A stretch of 64,000 bases of DNA, taken from Brevibacterium sp. GTDB taxonomy: Bacteria; Actinomycetota; Actinomycetes; Actinomycetales; Brevibacteriaceae. Position numbers and translations under genes: made by a program. Below, in pieces: positions 44,980 through 53,073 of this stretch. Numbering within the stretch: the stretch's first letter is position 1; each line of letters begins with the position of its first letter. The stretch is from NCBI RefSeq assembly GCF_031179145.1, contig NZ_JAPSIB010000007.1, forward strand, positions 1 to 64,000, given 5' to 3'. A model generated the notes under the pieces. That model ran no database searches. It was not told the origin of the DNA and worked only from the letters and a program-made list of their open reading frames with translations.

Positions 44980-45067
44980 GCGAACAGGGCGTTCACGCGG
45001 GGAACCGACGCGAACGGAACGTTCACGAAGGGAACCGATGCGAACGGTGTGCTCGCACGGAACCACA
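44980..45067. repeat. 30-bp imperfect tandem repeat, three units
   Basis: Units at 44980-45009, 45010-45039 and about 45040-45067 each begin GCGAAC, have GTTCACG or GCTCGCACG in the middle and end GGAACC plus a few bases. The first two units differ at a few positions, and the third is more diverged. Confidence 0.75.
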
Positions 45068-45140
45068 GCACCACCTCGGCGGCAATGGGTTTCGACGGCT
45101 CAGCCAAACGGCATCGAATGACCGAGCTCGGGATCGCGGA

Positions 45141-47174
45141 TCAGCTGGACTGGCGCGTCCAGAAGCCGCGATGCGCCTCTGCCGCCTCATCCTCGAGCAG
45201 CGGTCCGAGGACCTCGATCTCCCGCTGACCACGGGCAATGACCTCACGGCACGGCAGGTCGAAGGTCGGGTTCTCGGGATCGTCGCCGGTCAGCGCAAGC
45301 AGACGGGACTCCGACAGCGCGTAGACGATCCGTCCGATCCCGGTCCAGTACACGGCACCGGTGCACATCACGCAGGGCTCAGCGCTGGTGTAGAGAGTCG
45401 CCGAGGCGAGCTCCTCCGGAGAGTGCGTCCGCGCAGCTTCCGCCGCCGCACTCAATTCGGCGTGCTGGGTCGGATCGCCCTCTGGCGGCATCGAGTTGTT
45501 GCCCTTGGAAGCGAGGACCGTACCGTCGGCGGCGACGACGGTTGAGGCGAAGGGGTGACGACCGCGATTCTTCGCATCCTCGGCGAGCGCGATGGCTTCG
45601 CGAAGTCGAGCCAGGTCCTCTGCGGTCGCCTCGGCGACGTCGATGAGGGTGGTGGTTCCTGCTAGCTGTGCGTCTGACATTGCTGAGTCCTTGTCTTTCA
45701 TTGTCTTCTCTCTGTCGATGGTGGGATGAGTGGATGAGTCCGGGACAGGAGCCGCCAAAGGAACCGTGGCTCCGGTGGAAGAGTCGGTGGCGGGCTCCGT
45801 GGAAAGGCCCGTGTTTCCGGCGAGTGAGTCAGTCGCGGCTGCAGCCTCCGGATCCGCATCGGCCGCGGACCTGTTGATGGCGGCGTTGAGCAGGACGGCG
45901 ACGATGGCGCAGAGGAAGATCCCGCTCTCGAGGATCAGCGCCAGCGGTCCCTCGACCTTCTCGAGCAGCTCCGGCTTCGCCATCGGAAGCACTCCGACAC
46001 TCAGGGACACGGCAACGATGAGGGCGTTGTGCGTGCCCTCGTACTTCACCCGCGCGAGCTCCTGGATTCCGGCCGCAGTCGTCATGCCGAACATGACGGT
46101 CGCACCGCCGCCGAGCACCGAGGGCGGGATCGCCGCCACGATGGCACCGATCTTCGGGATCAGCCCCATGAGGATCATGATCACCCCGGCCACCGCGACG
46201 ACGTAGCGGCTGCGCACCTGGGTCATGGCGATCAGTCCGGTGTTCTGGCTGAATGCATTGAGCGGGAAGCCGTTGAAGACCGCACTGAGCATGGTCGCCA
46301 ACCCTTCGCCTCGGAAGGCGTTGCCCAGGCGGCGGGTCGAGATCGGGGTGTCGACCATCCGACCGATCGCCAGCGTGTTCCCCGTCGTCTCCGCCATGAT
46401 GACGACCATTGCCAAGGTCATGATGAGGATCGGCACGAGCGAGAACTGCGGCGCACCGAAGGCCATCGGTGCAGCGATGCCGATCCATGCAGCGTCGGAC
46501 ACCCCGCTGAAGTCGCTGAGGCCGATGAACATGGCGACGACCGTGCCGACCGCCATGCCGATGAGCACCGACAAGCTGCTCATCAGGCCCTTGAAGCAGA
46601 CGTAGACGACAACGGTGACCACGACGGTGAGCAGCCCGACGAGCAGATGCTGGGGCGCACCGAACGTCTCGCTGCCGACTCCTCCGCCGAGCCAGCCGGC
46701 GGCCGCCGGCATGAGGGAGATCCCGACAGTGGTGATCAGGCAGCCGATCACGACCCGAGGGAAGAACCGAAGCAGCCGGGAGAACAGCGGTGCCAGCCCG
46801 ATCGCCAGCAGTCCGGCGACCATCACGGAGCCGAACACATAGGACAGACCATAGTCCGTGCCGATCTGCATCATCGGCGCCAAGGCGATGAACGAGGCGC
46901 CCTGGATCAGTGGCAGGCGGGCGCCGAAGCGCCAGATGCGCAGCGTCTGCAGCAAGGTGGCCAGACCGCCGATGATGAGATTGCAGTTGATGAGGATGAC
47001 GATCTGCGCCTGGTCGAGGCCGAGGGCTCCACCCAGGATGAGCGGGACGGCGACCACGCCCGCGTAGATCACCAGCACGTGTTGCAGCCCCAAGGTCAGC
47101 ATCGACCGCGCGGGGAGGATTTCGTCGACGGGGTCGACCTTCCGGACGCGAGCTTCTTCGACCGCGATTCCCAT
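45141..47174 (-). CDS. Fused NCS2 purine permease and nucleobase/nucleoside deaminase
   Basis: 677-residue single reading frame. Residues 1-450 are an NCS2 transporter (UacT/PbuX type) with QHVLVIYAGVVAVPLILGGA and the signature FNGFPLNAFSQNTGLIAMTQ. Residues about 452-495 form an Ala/Thr/Ser/Asp linker. Residues about 499-677 are a zinc deaminase of the cytidine deaminase fold with HAE (571-573) and PCVMC (600-604), resembling guanine or related deaminases. Internal ATG codons at residues 492 and 499 exist, and the second has AAGGA upstream, so a separate deaminase could also be made. A purine could be imported and deaminated by one polypeptide. It diverges from a LysR regulator. Confidence 0.88.
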   Translation of the reverse strand: MGIAVEEARVRKVDPVDEILPARSMLTLGLQHVLVIYAGVVAVPLILGGALGLDQAQIVILINCNLIIGGLATLLQTLRIWRFGARLPLIQGASFIALAPMMQIGTDYGLSYVFGSVMVAGLLAIGLAPLFSRLLRFFPRVVIGCLITTVGISLMPAAAGWLGGGVGSETFGAPQHLLVGLLTVVVTVVVYVCFKGLMSSLSVLIGMAVGTVVAMFIGLSDFSGVSDAAWIGIAAPMAFGAPQFSLVPILIMTLAMVVIMAETTGNTLAIGRMVDTPISTRRLGNAFRGEGLATMLSAVFNGFPLNAFSQNTGLIAMTQVRSRYVVAVAGVIMILMGLIPKIGAIVAAIPPSVLGGGATVMFGMTTAAGIQELARVKYEGTHNALIVAVSLSVGVLPMAKPELLEKVEGPLALILESGIFLCAIVAVLLNAAINRSAADADPEAAAATDSLAGNTGLSTEPATDSSTGATVPLAAPVPDSSTHPTIDREKTMKDKDSAMSDAQLAGTTTLIDVAEATAEDLARLREAIALAEDAKNRGRHPFASTVVAADGTVLASKGNNSMPPEGDPTQHAELSAAAEAARTHSPEELASATLYTSAEPCVMCTGAVYWTGIGRIVYALSESRLLALTGDDPENPTFDLPCREVIARGQREIEVLGPLLEDEAAEAHRGFWTRQSS

Positions 47175-47204
47175 GTCTCCACCTTTCCATTCGTTGGTTC
47201 ACCC

Positions 47205-47237
47205 GTGAGTGCACTCACGAGCGACACGTGCACTCAC
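47205..47237. promoter_or_regulatory. Palindromic operator candidate upstream of the permease-deaminase
   Basis: GTGAGTGCACTCAC at 47205-47218 is a perfect 14-base palindrome. Its right part, GTGCACTCAC, is repeated at 47228-47237, 19 bases on. It lies 31 bases before the permease ATG, a typical position for a repressor site. Confidence 0.55.
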
Positions 47238-47281
47238 GATTGATTCGCTGAGCGCGATGGAAGCGACACTATGCGCCTTTC

Positions 47282-47327
47282 TTCGATGGATGAAATGAGT
47301 TTCCATCGAACCATTCGATAGGTCGAA
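47282..47327. promoter_or_regulatory. LysR-type operator candidate
   Basis: TTCGATGGA at 47282-47290 and TCCATCGAA at 47302-47310 form a perfect 9-bp inverted repeat with an 11-base spacer. A second TTCGA-TAGG-TCGAA repeat lies at 47314-47327. Together they sit just before the LysR start, where such regulators bind to control themselves and the divergent gene. Confidence 0.6.
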
Positions 47328-47354
47328 GGCTTTCGGGTGCATTAGATTGAAGAG

Positions 47355-48275
47355 ATGCGTCTGAGTCTGGAACAGGTCGAAGCCTTCGTGCTCACCGCCC
47401 AACACGGGTCGTTCTCCGCTGCGGCCAGAGCACTGGGCCGGACCCAGTCGACCATCAGCTCGGCCATCTCCTATCTGGAGATCGCCCTCGACGTCGAAGT
47501 CTTCGACCGCAGTTCACGGATGCCGACCCTCACCGAGGCGGGGCAGGCACTGCTCCCCGAGGCGCGGGCACTCTACGATCGCGCCGTCACCTTCGAACGG
47601 CACGGCGATGCCCTGTCCGAGAACGACTCGCCGAGCGTGACACTGGCGATCGGGATCCCACCGCATCAGATCATGCCTGCGCTGGAGGACTTCGCCGAGA
47701 CCTTCCCGCACACCGATCTCATCATCAGGAATCCCGACCGGGGTGATGCGAGCCGGCTGGTCCTCGCCGACGAGGCCGAGCTGGGCATCGCCTTCCTGCT
47801 CCCGGAGTACCCGGACGAGCTGGGATTCCATCAGATGGGCAAGCTCCTCATGACTCACGTTGCACACCGGGATCACCCTCTGGCGACGATGGAGAACCCC
47901 GGCTTCGATGAACTGCGCGGGCATCGTCATCTCGCCTACATCACCCACTCGAGCTCGCTGCCGACGAGCGAGTATCTGCAGTCGACGCAGACCTGGCACA
48001 CCGATTCGTACGAGGCGCTGACCGCTCTGGCCCGCTCCGGTCTGGGATGGGCGACCCTGCCCAGGCAGCTCATCCTGCCCGAGATTGCATCCGGTGAGCT
48101 GGTGGAGCTGCAGCTCGACGCCTACCCCTACACCGATTGGCTGGTCTCGGTCGACCTCATCTGGCGCCGCGGACGCCGGTTCGGCCGCGTCGAGCAATGG
48201 CTCCTCGACCGACTCCGGCAGCACCGAGTGCACGAAGTCGGCCGAGACGGTCAGGACACGACCCGCCTATTGTGA
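47355..48275 (+). CDS. LysR-family regulator, divergent to the purine gene
   Basis: 306 residues. The N-terminal helix-turn-helix reads LEQVEAFVLTAQHGSFSAAAR and QSTISSAISYLEIALDVEVF. An effector domain follows with a clear GLGWATLPRQL segment near 231-241. TAGATT ends 6 bases before the ATG, so the mRNA is leaderless or nearly so. Its position suggests it controls the permease-deaminase gene, with a purine or its product as effector. That link is inference. Confidence 0.9.
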   Translation: MRLSLEQVEAFVLTAQHGSFSAAARALGRTQSTISSAISYLEIALDVEVFDRSSRMPTLTEAGQALLPEARALYDRAVTFERHGDALSENDSPSVTLAIGIPPHQIMPALEDFAETFPHTDLIIRNPDRGDASRLVLADEAELGIAFLLPEYPDELGFHQMGKLLMTHVAHRDHPLATMENPGFDELRGHRHLAYITHSSSLPTSEYLQSTQTWHTDSYEALTALARSGLGWATLPRQLILPEIASGELVELQLDAYPYTDWLVSVDLIWRRGRRFGRVEQWLLDRLRQHRVHEVGRDGQDTTRLL

Positions 48276-48380
48276 CCGGGACCGAGTCACCTCGACAGGC
48301 GCCGCAGCAGATCGTGTGCACAGTTTTGATCAGGCCTCTGCCTGGCAGCGGCTTCACCCAGCCCCAGCGGGCCGTTCCCG

Positions 48381-48782
48381 TCAGCCGGCGTGCGTCGCCT
48401 TCACGCACAGCACCGGGGCATCTGCGTCGAGGATGACCCTCTGCACGGTCGACCCGAGCAGGAACTTCCCCACGGGCGTGCGCTTCCGGGTTCCGAGCAC
48501 GATCAGCTCAGCGCCCACCTCGGCGGCGGCATCGAGAATCTGCTCCGCAGGGTCGAACTCGTTCTCAGAGATCAGCACCCGCCCGGTGACCCCGGCGCGC
48601 TCGAGGATGGAGCGCACCGATCCGACCTCTGCCTCGGACAGACGACGGGGATCGCTGCGCTGGGATTCGCGGGAGGCATTGACGACGAGGACGTCGCTGC
48701 CCTCCTTCGCGGCGTGAGCGATTGCGGCGTCCAGGGCGGCGTGCCCCTCGGGAGCATTGGTGTATCCCACGACAATGGTCAT
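48381..48782 (-). CDS. Universal stress protein (UspA family)
   Basis: 133-residue single-domain Usp. It begins TIVVGYTNAPEGHAALDAAI and has the ATP-binding signature GTRKRTPVGKFLLGSTVQRV near residues 97-116 (G-2X-G-9X-GS pattern, with the first G replaced by a variant). It is probably a small nucleotide-binding homodimer. It lies 52 bases after the APC permease gene on the same strand and may be the last gene of that transcript. Confidence 0.92.
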   Translation of the reverse strand: MTIVVGYTNAPEGHAALDAAIAHAAKEGSDVLVVNASRESQRSDPRRLSEAEVGSVRSILERAGVTGRVLISENEFDPAEQILDAAAEVGAELIVLGTRKRTPVGKFLLGSTVQRVILDADAPVLCVKATHAG

Positions 48783-48834
48783 TGTTCATCCTCTTCTCGG
48801 TAGGACGTCCAGCCTTACAGGCGCGGACGAGGGC

Positions 48835-50265
48835 TCACACGAGCTCTTCGGGGTTGCGGAACCTGGTGCTCGCACCGCGCACGGAGCGGTTCCACAGCCA
48901 GGTCGCCGCCCACAGGATCACGCCGACCCCGATCAGCGCCGCCGCGATCTGGTACTGGATGAGGTCATCGAGCCTGGCCCACGGGCCGACGAGGAACAGG
49001 CAGGTGGCAAGTCCCAGCCACGGCAGGAAGGTGGGAGCCCGGAAGTGGTCATGCTCGACGGTTTTCTTCCGCAGCACCAGGACCGCGAGGTTGACGACCG
49101 CGAAGACCGCCAGCAGCAGCAGTGAAGTGGTTCCACCCAGTGAGGCGATCACCGTCTCCGGCAGGATGGTGGAGACGGCGATGATGAGAGCGAAGGCGAT
49201 GAGGGTGGTGAAGATGATCGACACCCACGGCGAGCGACGCTCCCTGAGGACGCGGGCGAACACCGGAGGCAGCACGTTCTGCTTCGCCATCCCGTACAGC
49301 AGGCGGCTGGCCATGAGCATGTTGATCAGGGCCGTGTTCGCGACAGCGAACATGGTCAGGAACGGGAAGATCTCGTCGATGGGCAGGCCGGGAGCACCGG
49401 CTTCGAAGACTTCGAGCAGCGGCGTCTTGCTCTCCGTGAGCACACCGATCGGCACTGCGGCGACGGCCACGATGGACACCAGCACGTAGATGACGCCGGT
49501 GATCGACAGGCCGGTGAGCATGATCTTCGGGAACACTCGCGGATCCTTGGTCTCCTCGACCATGTTCACCGAGTCCTCGAATCCGACCATCGAGAAGAAC
49601 GCCAGCGAGGTCGCGGCGGTGACGGCCAAGAAGATGCTCTTGTCATCGGCGGTCTCGAAGATCATCACCCGCGAGAAGTCGGCGCTGCCCGAGCCGAGAG
49701 CGAAGAATCCGACGAGGATGACCAGGAGCAGACCCGTGAGCTCGATCGAGGTCAGCACCACGTTGAACCACACGCTCTCACTGACACCGCGGAGGTTGAT
49801 CGCGCCGACGAGGGCGAGGAACCCGACCGCGATCCACATGGTGGCGGTGGCCGGAAGGTCCCAGCCGAAGCCGGCAGCCATGTTCTCCGCGAACACCGTC
49901 GAGGCCGTGGACGCCGAGGTGATTCCTGAGCTGAGGACGGCGAAGGCGACGAGGAAGGTGACGAAGTGGACCCCAAAGGCCTTGTGCGTGTAGAGCGCGG
50001 CACCCGCAGCGTGCGGGTACTTCGTGACGAGCTCCATGTAGGAGAACGCCGTGATCGTGGCGATGACGAAGGCGATGATGACCGGCAGCCAGCCGGCACC
50101 TCCGACCTGACCGGCGACTTTTCCCGTCAGCGCGTAGACACCCGTTCCGAGGATGTCGCCGACGATGAAGAGCAGGAGCAGTTTGGGGCCCATCACCCTT
50201 TTGAGGGTCTCGGGCTGCTTCCCCGGTGCGGATTGCGCAGCGGTGGGACTCTCGTTGTGACTCAC
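48835..50265 (-). CDS. APC-superfamily amino acid permease
   Basis: 476 residues with about 12 membrane segments. TM1, LLLLFIVGDILGTGVYALTGKVAG, is characteristic of the family, and FFSMVGFEDSVNMVEETKDP is the TM6 and cytoplasmic region shared by cationic and neutral amino acid permeases. GTG 50265 is preferred because GGAGG precedes it, whereas the longer ATG start lacks one. It lies downstream of a PLP enzyme and an M19 dipeptidase, suggesting uptake of the substrate of that pathway. The exact substrate is unknown. Confidence 0.88.
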   Translation of the reverse strand: MSHNESPTAAQSAPGKQPETLKRVMGPKLLLLFIVGDILGTGVYALTGKVAGQVGGAGWLPVIIAFVIATITAFSYMELVTKYPHAAGAALYTHKAFGVHFVTFLVAFAVLSSGITSASTASTVFAENMAAGFGWDLPATATMWIAVGFLALVGAINLRGVSESVWFNVVLTSIELTGLLLVILVGFFALGSGSADFSRVMIFETADDKSIFLAVTAATSLAFFSMVGFEDSVNMVEETKDPRVFPKIMLTGLSITGVIYVLVSIVAVAAVPIGVLTESKTPLLEVFEAGAPGLPIDEIFPFLTMFAVANTALINMLMASRLLYGMAKQNVLPPVFARVLRERRSPWVSIIFTTLIAFALIIAVSTILPETVIASLGGTTSLLLLAVFAVVNLAVLVLRKKTVEHDHFRAPTFLPWLGLATCLFLVGPWARLDDLIQYQIAAALIGVGVILWAATWLWNRSVRGASTRFRNPEELV

Positions 50266-50412
50266 GATTCCTCCATCTTCCCTGTTGGAGCGGCGTTCGC
50301 GACTTCGCGACCACCACGGATTCGGCAGCGTCTCTTCATTCAAGCCCAGTTCCTGGACTGCGCAAGAGAACCGAGGGGCAAATCTACTGAAGGTTCACTT
50401 GTCGTCCAAGTC

Positions 50413-51441
50413 TCACCGCTGCCCGAGGAACGCCGTGCAGGCGTCGTCGTGCGCCTCGAGGACCCGCATCGCGTTGTCGAAGCCGAGCTTGCGCAGATCA
50501 GCATCCGACCATCCCCGGTTCGACAGTTCCGCGAACAGGTTCGGGTACTGCCCGGCGTTGTCGAGGCCGATCGGCAGTTCGTCGACTCCGCAGATGTCGC
50601 CGCCGATGCCCACATGGTCGACGCCGATCCTCTCGCGCACGTAGTCGCAGTGGTCGGCGACGTGGGCCACAGTCACCTCAGGGGCGGTGCCGACCTTTCC
50701 GGCCAGTTCCCACTCCCAGCGTTCGCGTGAGGCGAACGACGGAACGAACGTCATCATCGCCACTCCCCCGTTGTCGGGCAGGCGATCGAGGACGTCGTCG
50801 GGAATGTTGCGCGGATGCGGGTTGAGCCCGCGCGCGCAGGAGTGGCTGAAGATGACCGGCAGGCTCGTCAGGTCGAGTGACTGATGCATGACGGTGGGCG
50901 CCACATGGGAGAGGTCGACGATCATCCCGATCCGGTTCATCTCCGACACGACCTCGCGACCGAACTCGCTCAGCCCGTTGTGCCGGGGTTCGTCGGTGGC
51001 CGAGTCGGCCCACGAGTGAGTCGTCGACCACGTCAGGGTCATGTAGCGGGCGCCGGCCCTGGCATAGGAGCGCAGGACGGCGAGCGACTCGTCGATCTGC
51101 TGCCCGCCCTCGACACCCATGAGAGAGGCGACCTTGCCGGCCTCACGCGCGGTGACCACCTCGGCGGCGGTCCGGGCGAACTGCAGCGTCTGCGGATAGG
51201 CGGCGATGAAGCGATTGACCGCGTCGATCTGCTCCCATGTCGCCTTGACGGCCCGCGAGCCGGTGATGTCGGAATGGACATACACCGACCAGAACTGGGC
51301 GGCGACGCTCCCCTGTTCCAGCTGACCCATCGTGGTGAAGGGCGAGACGCTCGGATCGTCGAGCCCCTCGACGCTGTAGTCGCGTTCCTCGCGCAGCCAC
51401 CAGGCGAGGTCATTGTGTCCGTCGAAGACGTCGAAAGTCAT
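50413..51441 (-). CDS. M19 family membrane-dipeptidase-like zinc hydrolase
   Basis: 342 residues starting MTFDVFDGHNDLAWWL, where H9 and D11 are the first zinc ligands. GVEGGQQ carries the bridging Glu. LSHVAPTV and FSHSCARGLNPHPRNI supply further His ligands, and GVDHVGIGGDICGV gives the last Asp region. M19 enzymes cut dipeptides, including those with D-residues. The ATG overlaps the PLP gene stop (ATGA), so the two are coupled. There is no signal peptide, so it is cytoplasmic and would act after import. Confidence 0.93.
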   Translation of the reverse strand: MTFDVFDGHNDLAWWLREERDYSVEGLDDPSVSPFTTMGQLEQGSVAAQFWSVYVHSDITGSRAVKATWEQIDAVNRFIAAYPQTLQFARTAAEVVTAREAGKVASLMGVEGGQQIDESLAVLRSYARAGARYMTLTWSTTHSWADSATDEPRHNGLSEFGREVVSEMNRIGMIVDLSHVAPTVMHQSLDLTSLPVIFSHSCARGLNPHPRNIPDDVLDRLPDNGGVAMMTFVPSFASRERWEWELAGKVGTAPEVTVAHVADHCDYVRERIGVDHVGIGGDICGVDELPIGLDNAGQYPNLFAELSNRGWSDADLRKLGFDNAMRVLEAHDDACTAFLGQR

Positions 51442-53009
51442 GAGCCGAGACTACCTGAAACGAGGTCCGCCTCTCCCGCCTCGGCGAGGACCTGCTCCAC
51501 GGTCTGACCGGGCCTGATGAGGAGGAACTCGAGCTCCTCGGTCGACGACTCGGACCGGAGACGCCGGTAGCCGTGGATCGGAATCCGGGGCAGGAGGTTG
51601 TAGGAGTAGTGGTTGCTGAAATAGTAGGCGCCGGTGTCGGGGACCGCGACGAGGTCGCCGGCCTCCAGCCGCGGCAGCATCCGATCTCGGGCGAGGAGAT
51701 CGCCGGCGAAGCAGGCCGGGCCCGCGACATCGGTCGGCACCGGATCCTCCTCCGACTTCGCCCGCCCCGCGCGGTCGAAGGGCAGGATCCGCAATGGCCA
51801 GTCCTCCGGGGCGTAGGCAGTCCGAGCCGCGACCTGGGCCCCCGCGTGGGTGATGGCGATGAGCCGACCGCCGGTGGTCTTCGTGTACTCGACTCGGCTG
51901 AGGACCGTTCCCGCCTTCGCCAGCAGCGAGCGCCCGAACTCAGTGACGAGCTCGAAGTCGAAGAGACCCGGGACCCTGGCATCGAGAGCCGCCCGGTACT
52001 CGGCGAACGTGGGTGTGATGTCCTCGCTCGCGAAGTTCACCGGCAGTCCCCCGCCGATGTCGATGCGAGCGATCTGGCGCACCGCTGCCCGAGCATTGAT
52101 CTCTCGCGCCAGCTCGACGACCTCCGCGATGCTCTCCGCCGCCTGGTCGAGGCCGATCCCCTGGGAACCCGAGTGAACGTGGATCTGGTTCAGCCACGGG
52201 CGCTCGAGGTATGCCCTGATGAGCTCCTCGCGGGCACCGGAATCGGTGATGCCGATGCCGAACTTCGACGTCGAGGTGGCCGTGCTCATCGCCGCGATCG
52301 TCCCCGACCCGGTCTGCGGGTTGACGCGGAGACCGATCCTCGCCGAGGTGGTGCCGGAGGCTCTCGTCCCCGACGCGGTGCCGGCGTCGGCGTCTCTCCT
52401 CGCCGAGGCGGTGCCGGCGTCGGTGTCTCTCCTCGCCGAGGCGGTGCCGACGTCGGTGTCTCTCCTCGCCGAGGCGGTGCCGACGTCGGCGAGGAGTTCG
52501 TCGAGCCGTGCCAGCTCCTCCCAGTTGTCGACGTTCATCGACACTCCGAGCTCGATCGCGCGCCGCAGTTCGGCCCGGGTCTTCGCCGGGGAGTCGAAGA
52601 CGATGCGCTCGGGGGTGAATCCCGCGGCGACGGCGAGTTCCAGCTCGCCCGGGCCGGCCACTTCGCAGCCGGCACCGATGCTCGCATAGAGATGGAGCAG
52701 CGAACGCAGTGGAACCGCCTTGCATGCGACAGCGTGCAGGACGTCGTGCTTCCCGGCGAAGGCCGAGTCCAGCCGCTGGTACTGCTCCACCAGCAGATCG
52801 AGGTCCATCAGACCCACGACCGGGTTCGTGTCGTCGAGCGCGGGGACGCTCCCGGTGCCCGCATTCCTCGCCACCATGGAGATCGCCAGCGCACGAGCGA
52901 GCGCGTGGTCGAGCTGCTCACCCGCGGCGCCGGTCGGCTCCTCCGGTGGAACAGCGCACTGTTCGCGAGGTGCTGCGGTCTGTCGATAGGCAGATTCTCG
53001 GCGGGTCAT
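51438..53009 (-). CDS. Fold-type III PLP-dependent enzyme (decarboxylase/racemase-like)
   Basis: 523 residues. The N-terminal alanine racemase-like barrel has the probable PLP lysine in LHAVACKAVP (near residue 93), GAGCEVAGPGELELAV, a glycine-rich IDIGGGLPVNF and HVHSGSQG. The C-terminal beta domain has CFAGDLLARDRMLPRLEAGD and DTGAYYFSNHYSYNLLPR. This layout is that of the diaminopimelate/ornithine decarboxylase and Y4yA-like group. Residues about 174-212 are a tandem repeat of an 11-residue unit (GTASARRDTD type) inserted in the barrel. The gene is coupled to the M19 dipeptidase and follows a PucR-type regulator by 64 bases. The reaction cannot be fixed from sequence. Confidence 0.82.
   Translation of the reverse strand: MTRRESAYRQTAAPREQCAVPPEEPTGAAGEQLDHALARALAISMVARNAGTGSVPALDDTNPVVGLMDLDLLVEQYQRLDSAFAGKHDVLHAVACKAVPLRSLLHLYASIGAGCEVAGPGELELAVAAGFTPERIVFDSPAKTRAELRRAIELGVSMNVDNWEELARLDELLADVGTASARRDTDVGTASARRDTDAGTASARRDADAGTASGTRASGTTSARIGLRVNPQTGSGTIAAMSTATSTSKFGIGITDSGAREELIRAYLERPWLNQIHVHSGSQGIGLDQAAESIAEVVELAREINARAAVRQIARIDIGGGLPVNFASEDITPTFAEYRAALDARVPGLFDFELVTEFGRSLLAKAGTVLSRVEYTKTTGGRLIAITHAGAQVAARTAYAPEDWPLRILPFDRAGRAKSEEDPVPTDVAGPACFAGDLLARDRMLPRLEAGDLVAVPDTGAYYFSNHYSYNLLPRIPIHGYRRLRSESSTEELEFLLIRPGQTVEQVLAEAGEADLVSGSLGS
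52384..52482. repeat. Coding tandem repeat, 3 units of 33 bp
   Basis: Units at 52384-52416, 52417-52449 and 52450-52482 are nearly identical (differences at one or two bases), with diverged partial copies on both sides. Each adds 11 residues to the PLP enzyme in frame, so copy number can change without a frameshift. Confidence 0.92.
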
Positions 53010-53073
53010 CGCGTCCTTCGTCGGTGATTTTCCTTCACCTTAGGACGTCAGCCGCGGGGCAATGCCTGAGGAT

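Larger units (their letters stand above)
44735..45140. other. AT-rich intergenic region upstream of the HNH gene
   Basis: A 406-base region with no convincing gene. From about 44760 to 44935 it is strikingly AT-rich for this genome. It contains the predicted promoter of the HNH gene and, further on, a 30-bp imperfect tandem repeat. Short frames on both strands through the repeat have no ribosome binding site and no recognisable family. Confidence 0.6.
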
